Assembly: GCF_018691265.1 (NCBI RefSeq)
Contig: NW_024881283.1
Location: 7,745,731 to 7,809,730, forward strand
Reading direction: 5' to 3'
Length of the DNA: 64,000 bases
Source: Tyto alba
Lineage: Eukaryota > Chordata > Aves > Strigiformes > Tytonidae
The number at the start of each line of letters is the position of its first letter. Positions within the stretch are counted from its first letter, which is position 1. Both the position numbers and the translations under genes were made by a program. Of this stretch, positions 12,307 to 21,940 are shown piece by piece. The notes beneath the pieces were generated by a model that was not told where the DNA came from, searched no databases, and saw nothing but the letters and a program-made list of their open reading frames with translations.

Positions 12307-12373
12307 GCAGCATTTATGTCCAAAACCATGAGAGGATTAAATTTGGAAAAATTTGGAAAATGGCCTTCTGCAT
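12307..12373 (+). CDS. STPG1: STPG1 exon (AAFMSKTMRG)
   Basis: This 67-nt exon lies between ATTTCTGGCCAG and a strong GTATGT donor. AAFMSKTMRG matches the conserved AGFMSKTQRG-type segment of STPG1. Entry phase 0 fits the previous exon. Exit phase 1 joins T to GT of the next exon, giving a cysteine before HYSIND. The exon contains a perfect 10-bp tandem duplication (ATTTGGAAAA twice, 12,341-12,360). The residues it encodes do not resemble the usual family sequence, so it may be a local duplication. Confidence 0.75.
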
Positions 12374-13058
12374 GTATGTGAGCCTTGAGCTGGGAGGAAG
12401 GATGTTGCTGGTGATTTTGGTTCTGATCCTCCAGGATGCAGAGCACCATCACACACAGATTCAGGTCACTCAGAGCTTCTTAAGGCATGTTTGATTTTAG
12501 CTGGTGTCAGGGCACTAGCAAGTCTCCCTTTCAACCTCTGCTGAGACAACCGTCTGGAAACTGTCCTAACAGTTTTGAGTAGCCGTAAGGAATCAGTGGA
12601 GCACCCCACAGCTCGGTGTAAATGCCAGAGGCTTCAGGAGAAGCCACATTAGTGCATAATGTACCAAGCTCCACAGTACTGTAGTTGCAAAAGAAGTCTA
12701 CACCTGGCCCATTGCCTGGTGAGCTTTGAGTCCTGGAGTGTGAGGGCATGTAGCTTTGTAGCTTATCTTACAAGTGTTACCATGTGTGAGTTCTCCTGTT
12801 TGTTTGATTCTTTAAAATGGCTAATATCTCCATTTGTTTCTATGCTCAGGACAAAGCTTAGTGTTGCCTTATCAGTGTCCCTCGAAACAAGCTCTGCCCA
12901 GGACAGCACTTTTTAAATCCAGAAGTGATTTCCCCACAGTCCTGTTATACCGGTTCTTTTTCCTTCTATTACATTCACTGACTGATGCACTCTCCTTCCT
13001 CAGTGCCACTGTTGTGGCTTTGTTTGGTATTTACATCCCTTTCCTGTTTGTCTTGTAG

Positions 13059-13226
13059 GTCACTACAGCATCAATGATTCCCTCATCAGGGTGTCTCCCC
13101 CAAGGGTATAACATCTTGCTTCAAGGCAAAGACCTCCTGCCTAACAAGGTTGTGCAGATTTACTCCGGAGCCTGCAACCTATCAGCCACATAAACCTACC
13201 AAGGAAGCAAAGAAAATGCCTTTCAG
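13059..13226 (+). pseudogene. STPG1: STPG1 exon with frameshift at C5 run
   Basis: After TTGTCTTGTAG the exon opens in a frame reading HYSINDSLIRVSP, which fits the preceding exon. In that frame TAA follows at 13,109. From 13,102 onward the conserved family sequence continues in another frame: KGITSCFKAKT, then TPEPATYQP, then KEAKKMPF, ending AG|GTAAGT. The switch falls at CCCCC (13,097-13,101). Family spacing fits three cytosines, so a gain of two is the simplest reading. The exit frame then disagrees with the frame of the exon at 15,120. Confidence 0.8.
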
Positions 13227-13700
13227 GTAAGTCCATGCCTCTTCCATGGGACAAACGACAATATGTCATGTAGCAGAGTGATCCTACAGTATCCCACTCC
13301 ACTGTCTGGTCCAATGGGCCAGTTATTGCCACAGGTTTACAGGAACTGGCTCAGAGGTGGAAGTGTTACAGTGCACTGCCTTGAAGGGGCGTGTGGGTTG
13401 ATAACACCCTGAAGCAGTGTATCAGAGGTACCTCTATCAGATGATCTCTCAGACATTTACAAACAGTAATTAAATACTGCACCACCCTTATGATGTAGGG
13501 GTAATTTCTTATCCCCATTGTACAGAGCAAGAAGACAGAGCACACATGACCTGGAAAAAAGATCCTTCAAATCCCAGTCAGGGGCATTAAGCATTAGGCT
13601 GTGTTTCTTTTGCATTGCCAGTGCCTAAACTCACCCCCAGAGGAACACACTGGGCATAGAGAGTCAAATCTGGTAACCACTGGGCAGGAGTGGTGAGGGG

Positions 13701-14172
13701 TCATATGAGTCACAGACTGGTTTGGGTTGGAAGGGACCTTAAAGCCCATACAGTCCCACCCCCCTGCCCCAGGCAGGGACCCCTTCCCCCAGCCCAGGGG
13801 GCTCCCAGCCCCGTCCAACCTGGCCTTGAACCCTTCCAGGGAGGGGGCAGCCACAGCTGCTCTGGGCACCCTGGGCCAGCACCTCACCCCCTGCACAGGG
13901 AACGATTTCTGCCTTAGATCTCACCTAAATCTCCCCTCTTTCAGTTTAAAATCTTCACCCCTTGTCCTATCCCCACCCCCTGATCCAGAGTCCCTCCCCA
14001 CCTTTCCTGTCCCCCATTTAAGCCCTGGGAGGCCGCTCGAAGGGCTCCCTGGAGCCTTCTCTTCTCCAGGCTGAACCCCCCCCAACTCTCTCAGCCTGGC
14101 CTCCTAGGGGAGCTGCTCCAGCCCCCAGAGCATCTCAGTGGCCTCTTTTGGACCTACTCGTAGCTGCACAGC
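13701..14172 (-). mobile_element. CR1 LINE 3'-end fragment
   Basis: The plus strand carries the reverse complement of a CR1 3' region. Hallmarks are TGGTTTGGGTTGGAAGGGAC, then CCAACCTGGCCTTGAACC, then AAATCTCCCCTCTTTCAG, then GAGCCTTCTCTTCTCCAGGC and TGAACCCCCC. It is 5'-truncated, as most CR1 copies are, and sits in the STPG1 intron between the exons at 13,059 and 15,120. It is moderately diverged with no intact open frame. This is the best evidence that the window is avian. Confidence 0.95.
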
Positions 14173-15119
14173 ATCTCAAGGAACCTGATGGGTAAAACAT
14201 GGGCATTTCTTCAGCCCCTGCTAAGGCTGGGAATCAGAGCTGGAAAGAGGCTTGTAAAGGTCTCAAGCACTTCCTTCAAGCTAGAACTGCCATTCCCTTG
14301 TATTCCATCCTACTGCTTGTTTCAAAGAGATTAAAAGGCATGAAAGGAAACTCCCTTCTTCCAAGCCCTCCTCCCCCTTGGTATCCTTATGAGAAGACAA
14401 ATAAATCTGCCTATCAGCAAACTGTTCAAGTAAATTTATTGTCACCATGCAGTGACGTTGCCTGGCCTAAGATTAAGATCAACAATAAATTCCTGACCAT
14501 GGAAAAGAATGAGAACATGAGAAAGCCCACGGCTCTCCTTACCCAACAGGTGTATCTTTACTACATCTCTCAGCAGTTGTATCTTATAACAGGGCTTTTG
14601 TAAAAAGAGTGGGAAGCTGTAGGCTGAAAGGGAAGCAATGCCAAGTGGCACTTGATAAGGACAGAGGGCTAGAGGAAAGAGCGTATTAAATACGAGAGAA
14701 GATCGTCAGTCTGTATTATCAGAAAACACAAAAACACTCCACGCCCAACTGCTGGGGTTAGAGCCTGCTCCCTCTCCTGATTCAGTCAGTGGGAGAAAAT
14801 GGGAGGAACTCCCAGTTGGAGTCATTTGGCATTGCTGTCTTGGTTTCAGCGCTATCTTCCTCTGGAGTAGCTGAGCAGCCAGGTCTCTACAGAGGCTGGA
14901 CCACTGACAAGTCTTTCTATTTTACAATAAGCAAAGCAGGCTGTCTATGCCATTGCAATTGGACCCTTTTTTTCCCAGATCATTTCACAAAGATTTTGGC
15001 TTAGGAGGACAAAGCCTCCACCTCCCCAGGGCACTTAACAGAACCCACAGCTTTTATATTCAGACATAAAACCCCATCAATGTGGGACAAGTTCCTCAAA
15101 TCTCTTTTTCTTCTGACAG

Positions 15120-15305
15120 GCAGAAATTCTGCTGGACTCTTTCTGCTCCAAACCATCCCACCTTGTAAAGATCCTCCCTTGCCTGGGCAGTATGACCTTG
15201 TGGATGACAAAGGATGTCCAAAGCGGGACTGCTCAAGTGCTGTGTTTGTCTCAAACACAGGGCAATGGGCAGAGCGCACATCACAGGAAGGGTTCCCTGG
15301 GACAG
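15120..15305 (+). CDS. STPG1: STPG1 exon with PGQY repeat
   Basis: A good acceptor (TTTTTCTTCTGACAG) and donor (GACAG|GTAAAA) flank 186 nt. The conserved frame reads PPCKDPPLPGQYDLVDDKG, then SSAVFVSNTGQWAE and GFPGT. PGQY and FVSNT.(R/Q)W are clear C-terminal repeat features of STPG1. The open frame needs one base from the previous exon, whereas the conserved frame of that exon leaves two. The final exon, which should follow in phase 1, was not found downstream. Confidence 0.78.
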
Positions 15306-18300
15306 GTAAAAATAAGAATTGTTCTGAAGTACATCTCACTGCTAGAGATAGCAAAACACAAATGTGACTAAACAGCACTATTGCCTGCTCAACAGGGAAA
15401 AAAAAAATAAAGCGAAGCACAGAAATTAGCAGAGCTCACCTGCAAAGGCATGTGGACTCCTGAAGACACATGCCATGTCTGAAGGGGACCTAACTCAGTA
15501 GCACATGGCATGTAGGACCTTTTGTGAACTGGAGACAGTAGGTTTATGATGAGCACCAAGTGTCTAAATCCGTATGAGCTCAGAGCGTAGCATCTCCTGA
15601 CACCTTTACATGGTCTAATATCATCCAAAGGGCCACACAGCAGCAACGTGGCAGCAACAGCACTAGAGACCTGGCTACCAGCTCTTTGTCCAACTTGCTG
15701 GTCCATATTTTACAATATTACTTTTAAAGGCAAGACTGAAAAAAACATGTTTGCAATGTAAAGGCCATTAAAGCATCACAGGCTGTCAGTGCATTTGACA
15801 AACAGGTTCTGTGAGTTCTGGTGCGTGTGTAAAACTATCACATAATTCTGGTGTTGGTATAACAGACATTTCACCTGCAATATTTTTCTGTTTGATTGGA
15901 AGAGTGGAGCACTTGCAGGGAGGGGTGTGGGGGGGAGAAGCATGCCTTCTCACACTAGGGAGAGCCTCCCTGCCCCAGCTGGCAAGCAGTGTTACAGAGC
16001 ACCTCGGCACAGTCCCCTCGGGTTTATACCCCTCTGGCTATCCCGTCCTCCGTGGGCTCCACCAGAGCTTTCCTGACGTAAAGCTGAGTAAAATGGGAGA
16101 AGAAACACATCCTGCAGCTTGTAATTAGGAAATGCCTGGGGAAGCAGGAGGAAGGACCTACCCTCAGTGAGGGTTAAACGCACCGTGCTGACTGATGGTG
16201 ACATGCCACCAGTCCCTCCAGCCGGGACCAGTGGTGACAGCTGGCAATGGTTCCTCAATGACAAAGGGACAGCTCACACAAGGGACAGTGCGGAATTTTG
16301 ACCCTGACGTTAGCGTTGATAAGAGAGAGGCAGATGCAGGGACAAATCCTGCCGCAGTCCCCCTGTGTCGAGCAGTTCTTTCCTGTGTGGATACAGAGCT
16401 CGTCGTGGGGTGGAGGTAGAGCTCAGCTCAGCCTGGGTGGATCATGTCCTCAGTGCCCGTTGGCTAATTGTTGCCAGGCGCAAGTAACATTATTTTTTCC
16501 AGTTAGTCGGACTCATAGTTCTCACCCTGTTTATTTCTTCTAAGATTCTTAAGTCCTGGGAGGTTACTGAAAGGCTGGAAAAGCAGACAATAGCAATACT
16601 GCTATTATTTCTAGCGTTTGAACTTACCCAGCTGCAGATTTTGTACTAGCCACAGGCAGTGAGAGAACACACTGGTGCCATTAGTCTCTCCAGAGCCTTT
16701 GCAGCAGCACAGACGGGGTAATGGGCTTTTCTGGAGCCGTGTCCTGATCATACCCCGGGCTTGCAACGTACCACGTCAACATGCCAACTCCTGAGAGCTG
16801 TTGTGCTGACTAAGGTAGGACAGGATCCCCAGCCAACGTAAATCAGTCTGTTTCAGTTAAAGGAACAGAGCTAGGCCGGTATATTAATTCTGAATATCTG
16901 ACCCACAGTTGTTAAGGATGGTTACCCAAATTAATTAAAGAGGAAGGGAATGGGCTAAAAATACTTTCTGCAGGTGATGGAGAAATGCCCTCTTTCATTT
17001 TCATCAGTCTTTTATGCCAGTTTGATTAGAAACCCGTGCAGTACCATGTCAGTGCATGAAAAGGACAAGGGGACAGCATCACCACAGACATAGCCATCCA
17101 TGTAGTCTTTGACCTGTTGCTAGAAAAAACCCACATCTCCTTTCCACTCCAGCCCTAAAAGAGGGGAAGAAAATATCACCAGATCAAAACTCCCAGTCAT
17201 GAGATTAGAGGCGACTTGAGCCCTTTGCCCACAAGAACACACAATACGTACAGAGCTATTCTGTACTATACCACAGTGAGCAGAACTACAGGGAGGCAAA
17301 ATACTTCGCAATTAAATCAGTCAGTGGCTGACACAAAGCAGCAGCTTTATTAAAGGCTGGTTATTCAGCAGCTGTTGGGGCCTGGGCTGTTTGGGGTTGG
17401 GGTCTTGGTGTTCCCAGGAGCTCTGGGTGATGCCTTGCACAGGGCTCACAGTCAAGCATACAATCAAGACAACCCTCGACATGCTAAAGCTAAACTGAAG
17501 CCCGGGCACACTAAGTGTTAGCACTAAACTCTAATTCTATGGCCAAGGACACTTTCCAGCTGAAGATACCGGGACGTTCACACAAGCTGAGGGTTTTAGT
17601 ACCCATCGCACCGATCAGAAATTTAGTTACACAAACCCAAGGAACTACCCGAGGAAATAGGTGAGAAAGCAGAGCGGAGGGGATCTTCATTAAAGCTTTC
17701 CACACTGCGAAACAGATGCAGACAGTTTCATTTTCCTCTGTCTTTGATCCTCTCCGATACCCAACACAGCGCCAGGGCATCTCCAAACACAACGTGTGGG
17801 TGTCCTAACAAAACACAGGATGCTGTTTTGCCCTTTGTAGCGATGGAGAACCACACCACACGCCGAGATCCTCAGCTGCTTGGTTGATGACGCAAGGAAT
17901 GAATAAGCACGGAATAAAGACATAGAAACTGGGTGTTATTTGTAGAATTGAGGAGCAGAGCCCTCCACCCAGCACTGGGGATACCAGAGCTCTTGCACAA
18001 CTCAGCTCACATGCCGATACGTTTCTCTTTTTTTGTGCATCTCTGTCACTGCAGGCGCTTGTTCACCCGGAGCACTCAGGAAATATTCCTTAGTCTGCAG
18101 CTACAGCAGGAAGCGGCTCCCGGCACTGGGAGCAGCAGAACCTGGACACCAGAGCAGGGATCCTCAAACAGGACTCCCCTCGGCCTCACGCTAACTCACA
18201 GTAAACGCTCCTGTCCTCAGCCTGCCACAGCTGGCTGGCTGATAGCTCAGCAGCTAATTAGCAGTGCTTGGTACCGTGTATTGGAAAATGATCATTAGCT

Positions 18301-18479
18301 AAAGTTGATTTGAAAGCTTCCAGTTTTGTAGATGTTGAATAATTACTACAATTAATGGGCATTGCAAAAGAACTCCCCTTGGTGCTTTCATCTGATAACT
18401 AAAGAGAAAACAGGTGCTGGAGACTGACCGTGCCCATAGACGTTACCCCTGTGGGGAATCCTTCCTTACCAGGGTAGGG

Positions 18480-18780
18480 ATGCAGAAGGGCAGCGCGAGC
18501 AAACCCCGCGCCTCTGCCCCTTGCTTGCTCTGAGGATGGACAGTTGGGTTTGCCAGGCGCGGCGCAGCCGCAGCCCGATGCCGGTGAAGGCGCGTCCAGC
18601 CGCCGAGGTGCACACGTGTGCCCGGACACCACCGCCGCGCGCCCGCCACGTACATTTTACAAACCAGTTGACTTGAACGTTTCTGACTGGAGTCAGCACA
18701 AACCAGCCGCCGACTGTCCGGAGCAGACACCGCTCCCGAGGAAGCTGCTCTCGTTTGTCAGCGCAAGCCCTTTGCAAAAC
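18480..18780. promoter_or_regulatory. CpG-rich patch 1
   Basis: This short segment is dense in CpG, for example GGCGCGGCGCAGCCGCAGCC and GCCGCGCGCCCGCC, inside AT-richer surroundings. It is not at the start of a recognised gene. It could be an unassigned promoter, an enhancer, or the remains of an island. Confidence 0.45.
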
Positions 18781-19499
18781 ACAAGTGGGTTCATACTTTC
18801 ACACGACCTTTGTTCGCTCAGAGGTGAATCGCCTTCATCACTCGTATCTTAATCTTCAAAAGGAACTGGTGGGCTCCGGGCAAAGAGTCAAGAATGCTTT
18901 CACATATTTGGGAGCTCTGCTTTACGCAACCTCTACAGCAACTCGCCTTTGCTGGAAGGGATGAACGATACTGAGCCAGTCAGCAAAACACCCACCCTCG
19001 GCAGGGGTGGCAGGGGGCGGTGACTGTGTCTGCTCTTACGCTGGCATGAATCAACCAGCATTTCCCTGCACACAGCGAAGTTACCGTGATTTAAAACCTA
19101 TCGAAGTCAAGATTACCCAGAACCTGCACAGGAAAAGCAGCTGGTTCTCTGCCTCCAGCCCATGAACAGAAAGCGGGGAGAAGTCATATGCACTGTGCAG
19201 ACACACATAGCTCCAGCCAGGGCAGTTCTCACCCTGTGAAACTTAGCCAGTGTGAAATGGACCACTGTAAAATCCAGCAAAATCCATCATTGTTCTGCTG
19301 AGGACCTAAGGTTATAATGTGAGATGATTTTTGCTGTTGTAAATTAGGAGTAATGCCACTGGAGTCAATGGAGTTAGGCTAGCCTAACTGAGAATCAGAC
19401 AGGCAGAGCTATGTTTACACTGGTAGGAAGTTAGCCCCCAAATCAAACTTTTAGAGCAAGAAATTGAAGGTTGAGGGGTCACCAAGAGCCTATAACATG

Positions 19500-19975
19500 G
19501 CGTGCACAACCCCCCCCAGTCAGCCGCAGCCCTCCCAAGGCCGTCCTGCGCGGCGGAGCCACCTCCACTCCCAGGGGCTCCCCCGGGGGCCGCGGCAGAG
19601 CGCTGGGCAGAGCACTGCCGCCCTGCAGAAACCCCGAGCGAGCCCTCAGGCTGCTCCCCGCTCCGTCCAGCTGCTCTTTGTACCGATTCCTCGTGTTCGG
19701 GCCTCTCCGGTGGTGCGGAGGACACGGGGCTTCTCCCGAACCACCTATGCCCTTGTCTCTAAGGGGGCTGGGTGCTCCCTGTCCCACAGGCAGCGGGAAA
19801 CCTCTGCTCTTGCCCGAGCAGCAAGCGCTCGGCCAGGCAGGACGGGCTCGGCCTCCCCAGGAGCAGCCGTGCGGAGGCAGCGCTGGCAGGTGCCCCGCGG
19901 GGTCCTGCTGCAGAGCTCCCCTGAGAAGAGCAGAGCGCCCGCACCCGCCTGATGTGTCAGGGTGACGGGGGTACC
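19500..19975. promoter_or_regulatory. CpG-rich patch 2
   Basis: About 475 bp are rich in CG dinucleotides, including CCCCCGGGGGCCGCGGCAGA. Open frames run through it in several phases on both strands, which is expected from its composition rather than coding. No gene start is known here. Confidence 0.45.
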
Positions 19976-20734
19976 TGTAGATTTCACCAGCCGCTGATGC
20001 TACGTGTTGGGGGAAGTCCTGGTGTGCCTGTTTTTAACTGGAGCTGAAATTCTGCTATAAAAAGACCGTAGGCACAGCCTTGTGGAACCAACACTGAATC
20101 AGAGCAATCCTGCTGAAGAAGGAGTTTATGATAGGAAGATGAAGGAGTGCAGAGTGCTGGGAGAGATCTTCAAAGGTTGATAAGCCTTCAGACTTATCTG
20201 AGACTCACCTTAGAGGCCCTCCTCATCGTGATAACAACGCTTAAGTAATCCAAAATTCACCAGCCTAATGTGCTTCAACATTTCAAAACCCCCTTCCCAG
20301 TGGGCGTAGAGCTGCTCTCTCTTCCCCAGTCATGGGACTCGGGTCCATCTCACATGGACATGGACAGGAAAAGCAGAGGATAAAGATGAGGGAGGAGGAA
20401 AGTGCCTGGTTTTCACGGGTCAGAGAATTAATTAGAAAATACAGGACTCCCCTTGGTATTTTTTACCTAAATGGGAAGCACCTGCAGACAGTTTAGCACG
20501 GGGTGAAGGATTGGTGCTTGAGAGAGAGCAGGAGTGAGGAGTTCAAGCAGCCAGTGCAGCGCATGGAAGGAGGTCCTGGCCACCTGCTAACACGCCTCTG
20601 CAAAAAGAGACTGAGCTGCTCCTCCTCTGAGCAGAAGTCAAACGGGGCATTTCTTTTTGACTTGCTCAAAATTTCACCAAATCTGTGTAACGTAATCCCC
20701 TCCATCAAAGGGATGTGCCTAGAACTGCCCGGTG

Positions 20735-21015
20735 ACCTCCACCCGCCCGCGCCGTGACGGCACGTCTGCAGCAGCCGGCGCGGAACGGGGAGGGAGAGGG
20801 GTGAGGAGCAGCCCGGGCGGTCACACAGGGGAAGCGGGAGCTGCGGCCCCGAGCAGACGGGCAGTGCTTTCTGCCTCGCACCCCTGCACGGAGAGACGGG
20901 TCAGACAGACAGACAGACTCCTCGTGCTGCTGAAGAGCGTGAGGTGCAAGCCCAGCCTGGAGTCCGTTCTGTGCCGCCGGGGTCACCTCCCTGCCCTGGC
21001 GCCTGCCCAGCTCCA
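20735..21015. promoter_or_regulatory. CpG-rich patch 3 near the GRHL3 3' end
   Basis: GC-rich, CpG-containing sequence lies just beyond the inferred GRHL3 polyadenylation region. It is the third such patch in 2.5 kb. No function is visible in the sequence. Confidence 0.35.
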
Positions 21016-21041
21016 GCCTCCGGAGCTGGGTGAAAACAGTT

Positions 21042-21825
21042 CACTTTCCATCTTTGAGCCTTTATTACTACGGAATATCCAAAACAACAAAAACCAACAA
21101 CACAGTTACAAAAGGAGTTCACGGAGAAATGTGAAGCAGCCTGTGTTTGAAATGCTCTGTGTCACCGTACTGAGTCAAATATAAAACAATGCATATTTAT
21201 ACATATATAAAATATAAAAGGGACAATACATCAGAAATGTATAAACAAGGGCTATGGAGGCCTTTGTGGTATTTACACTCAGAGATATGGCAGGGTGGGG
21301 GGCATGGGAGCAGGCAGTGTCCGTTCAACAGTGAGTTTTCAATGCATCTGTGAAAAGTCTCTGTGGCCAGAGAGAAGCTCAGAGCTGGGCTCAGCCCTGC
21401 TGGAAATGGTTTGAAGGTTCTGCATGACTGGTGGTTTGGGAGAAAGCCAAAGCCGAGGGTTGGATCAGTCACGGGCCAAGGCAAACAGCGTGCAGAGGCA
21501 GTCCCCTGCCCCTGCCCAGGCTCCGACAGCCATCTTACTGGAGCTGCACGTTCCCAGCTGTGGAACAGGAGGTCAGGCCCATCGCCAGAAGGGAATAAAA
21601 TAAAATAAAATAAAAAATAATAATAATAAACTCAACAGAGAGAAGTTCCACTTTCACATCAATAACAGATCTTCCAAGCAGTCTCCGGCCCGGCCCCGCG
21701 AGGCCGAGGTCCTCCCCAGAGGCAGTATTCAAGTAAAGGCAACAAGTTGAGGCACTAGGCTGAGTTCTGTTGGGTCAAACTTGCCGGCTTTGAGAGAAGT
21801 CCCAGTAAGTGCTGCCTGCGGCTCT
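21042..21825 (-). other. GRHL3: GRHL3 3' untranslated region (inferred extent)
   Basis: The sequence downstream of the stop codon on the minus strand runs to an AATAAA signal at 21,066-21,061. It includes a TAAAA/TAA-type simple repeat at about 21,595-21,628. The 3' end is inferred from the signal only. Confidence 0.5.
21061..21066 (-). terminator. Candidate GRHL3 polyadenylation signal (AATAAA)
   Basis: A canonical AATAAA reads on the minus strand about 760 nt after the GRHL3 stop codon. Other signals further downstream cannot be excluded. Confidence 0.45.
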
Positions 21826-21940
21826 TTATAGCTCCTTGAGGATGATCTGGAACTTGTCCTCTGCTTCCACCATGTCCAGGAGAAAGGCCATGTGGTTGCT
21901 GTAGTGCTGGATGATGTTGTTGTCCATGTTCACCAGGATC
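21826..21940 (-). CDS. GRHL3: GRHL3 exon 16 (last coding), residues 564-601
   Basis: After CTCCTGTAG the exon reads [20 protein letters not shown], then [17 protein letters not shown] and TAA. This is the end of the dimerisation domain. Mammalian GRHL3 has GELDGK where this copy has VEAEDK. Confidence 0.96.

Larger units (their letters stand above)
8174..15305 (+). pseudogene. STPG1: STPG1 locus, apparently degraded coding sequence
   Basis: STPG1 (sperm-tail PG-rich repeat containing 1) belongs to the SHIPPO/STPG repeat family of flagellar and axonemal proteins. It has also been linked to apoptosis signalling as MAPO2. Five plus-strand exons can be aligned by recognisable motifs: ETPGPGF and STSLSKKGT, then YPAVNAY and TPAPNQYY, then AFMSKTMRG, then HYSIND plus SCFKAKT plus TPEPATYQP, then LPGQYDLVDDKG plus SAVFVSNT. 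Three links fail. The 8,275 to 9,038 junction is one base out of phase. The 13,059-13,226 exon changes frame at a C5 run (13,097-13,101) and meets TAA in its entry frame. Its conserved exit frame then does not match the entry frame of the exon at 15,120. N-terminal exons and the final exon were not found. Together these suggest loss of function, although assembly errors or alternative splice sites remain possible. Confidence 0.6.
15306..21040. other. Region between STPG1 and the convergent GRHL3 3' end
   Basis: No supportable coding exon was found in 5.7 kb, although the last STPG1 exon would be expected here. Three CpG-rich patches (18,480-18,780, 19,500-19,975 and 20,735-21,015) stand out. 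Minus-strand AATAAA-type signals (plus TTTATT) occur at about 17,346 and 21,061. Sequence between these points looks unremarkable. Confidence 0.5.

Noticed and set aside
18640..18720. TFYKPVDL-like reading as the missing last STPG1 exon
   Set aside because: Resemblance to the TYKPE segment is limited to a few residues, there is no acceptor in the right phase, and the segment sits inside a CpG-rich patch.
20050..20065. TATAAAA box-like sequence
   Set aside because: An isolated TATA match with no downstream gene or initiator. Such words are common by chance.
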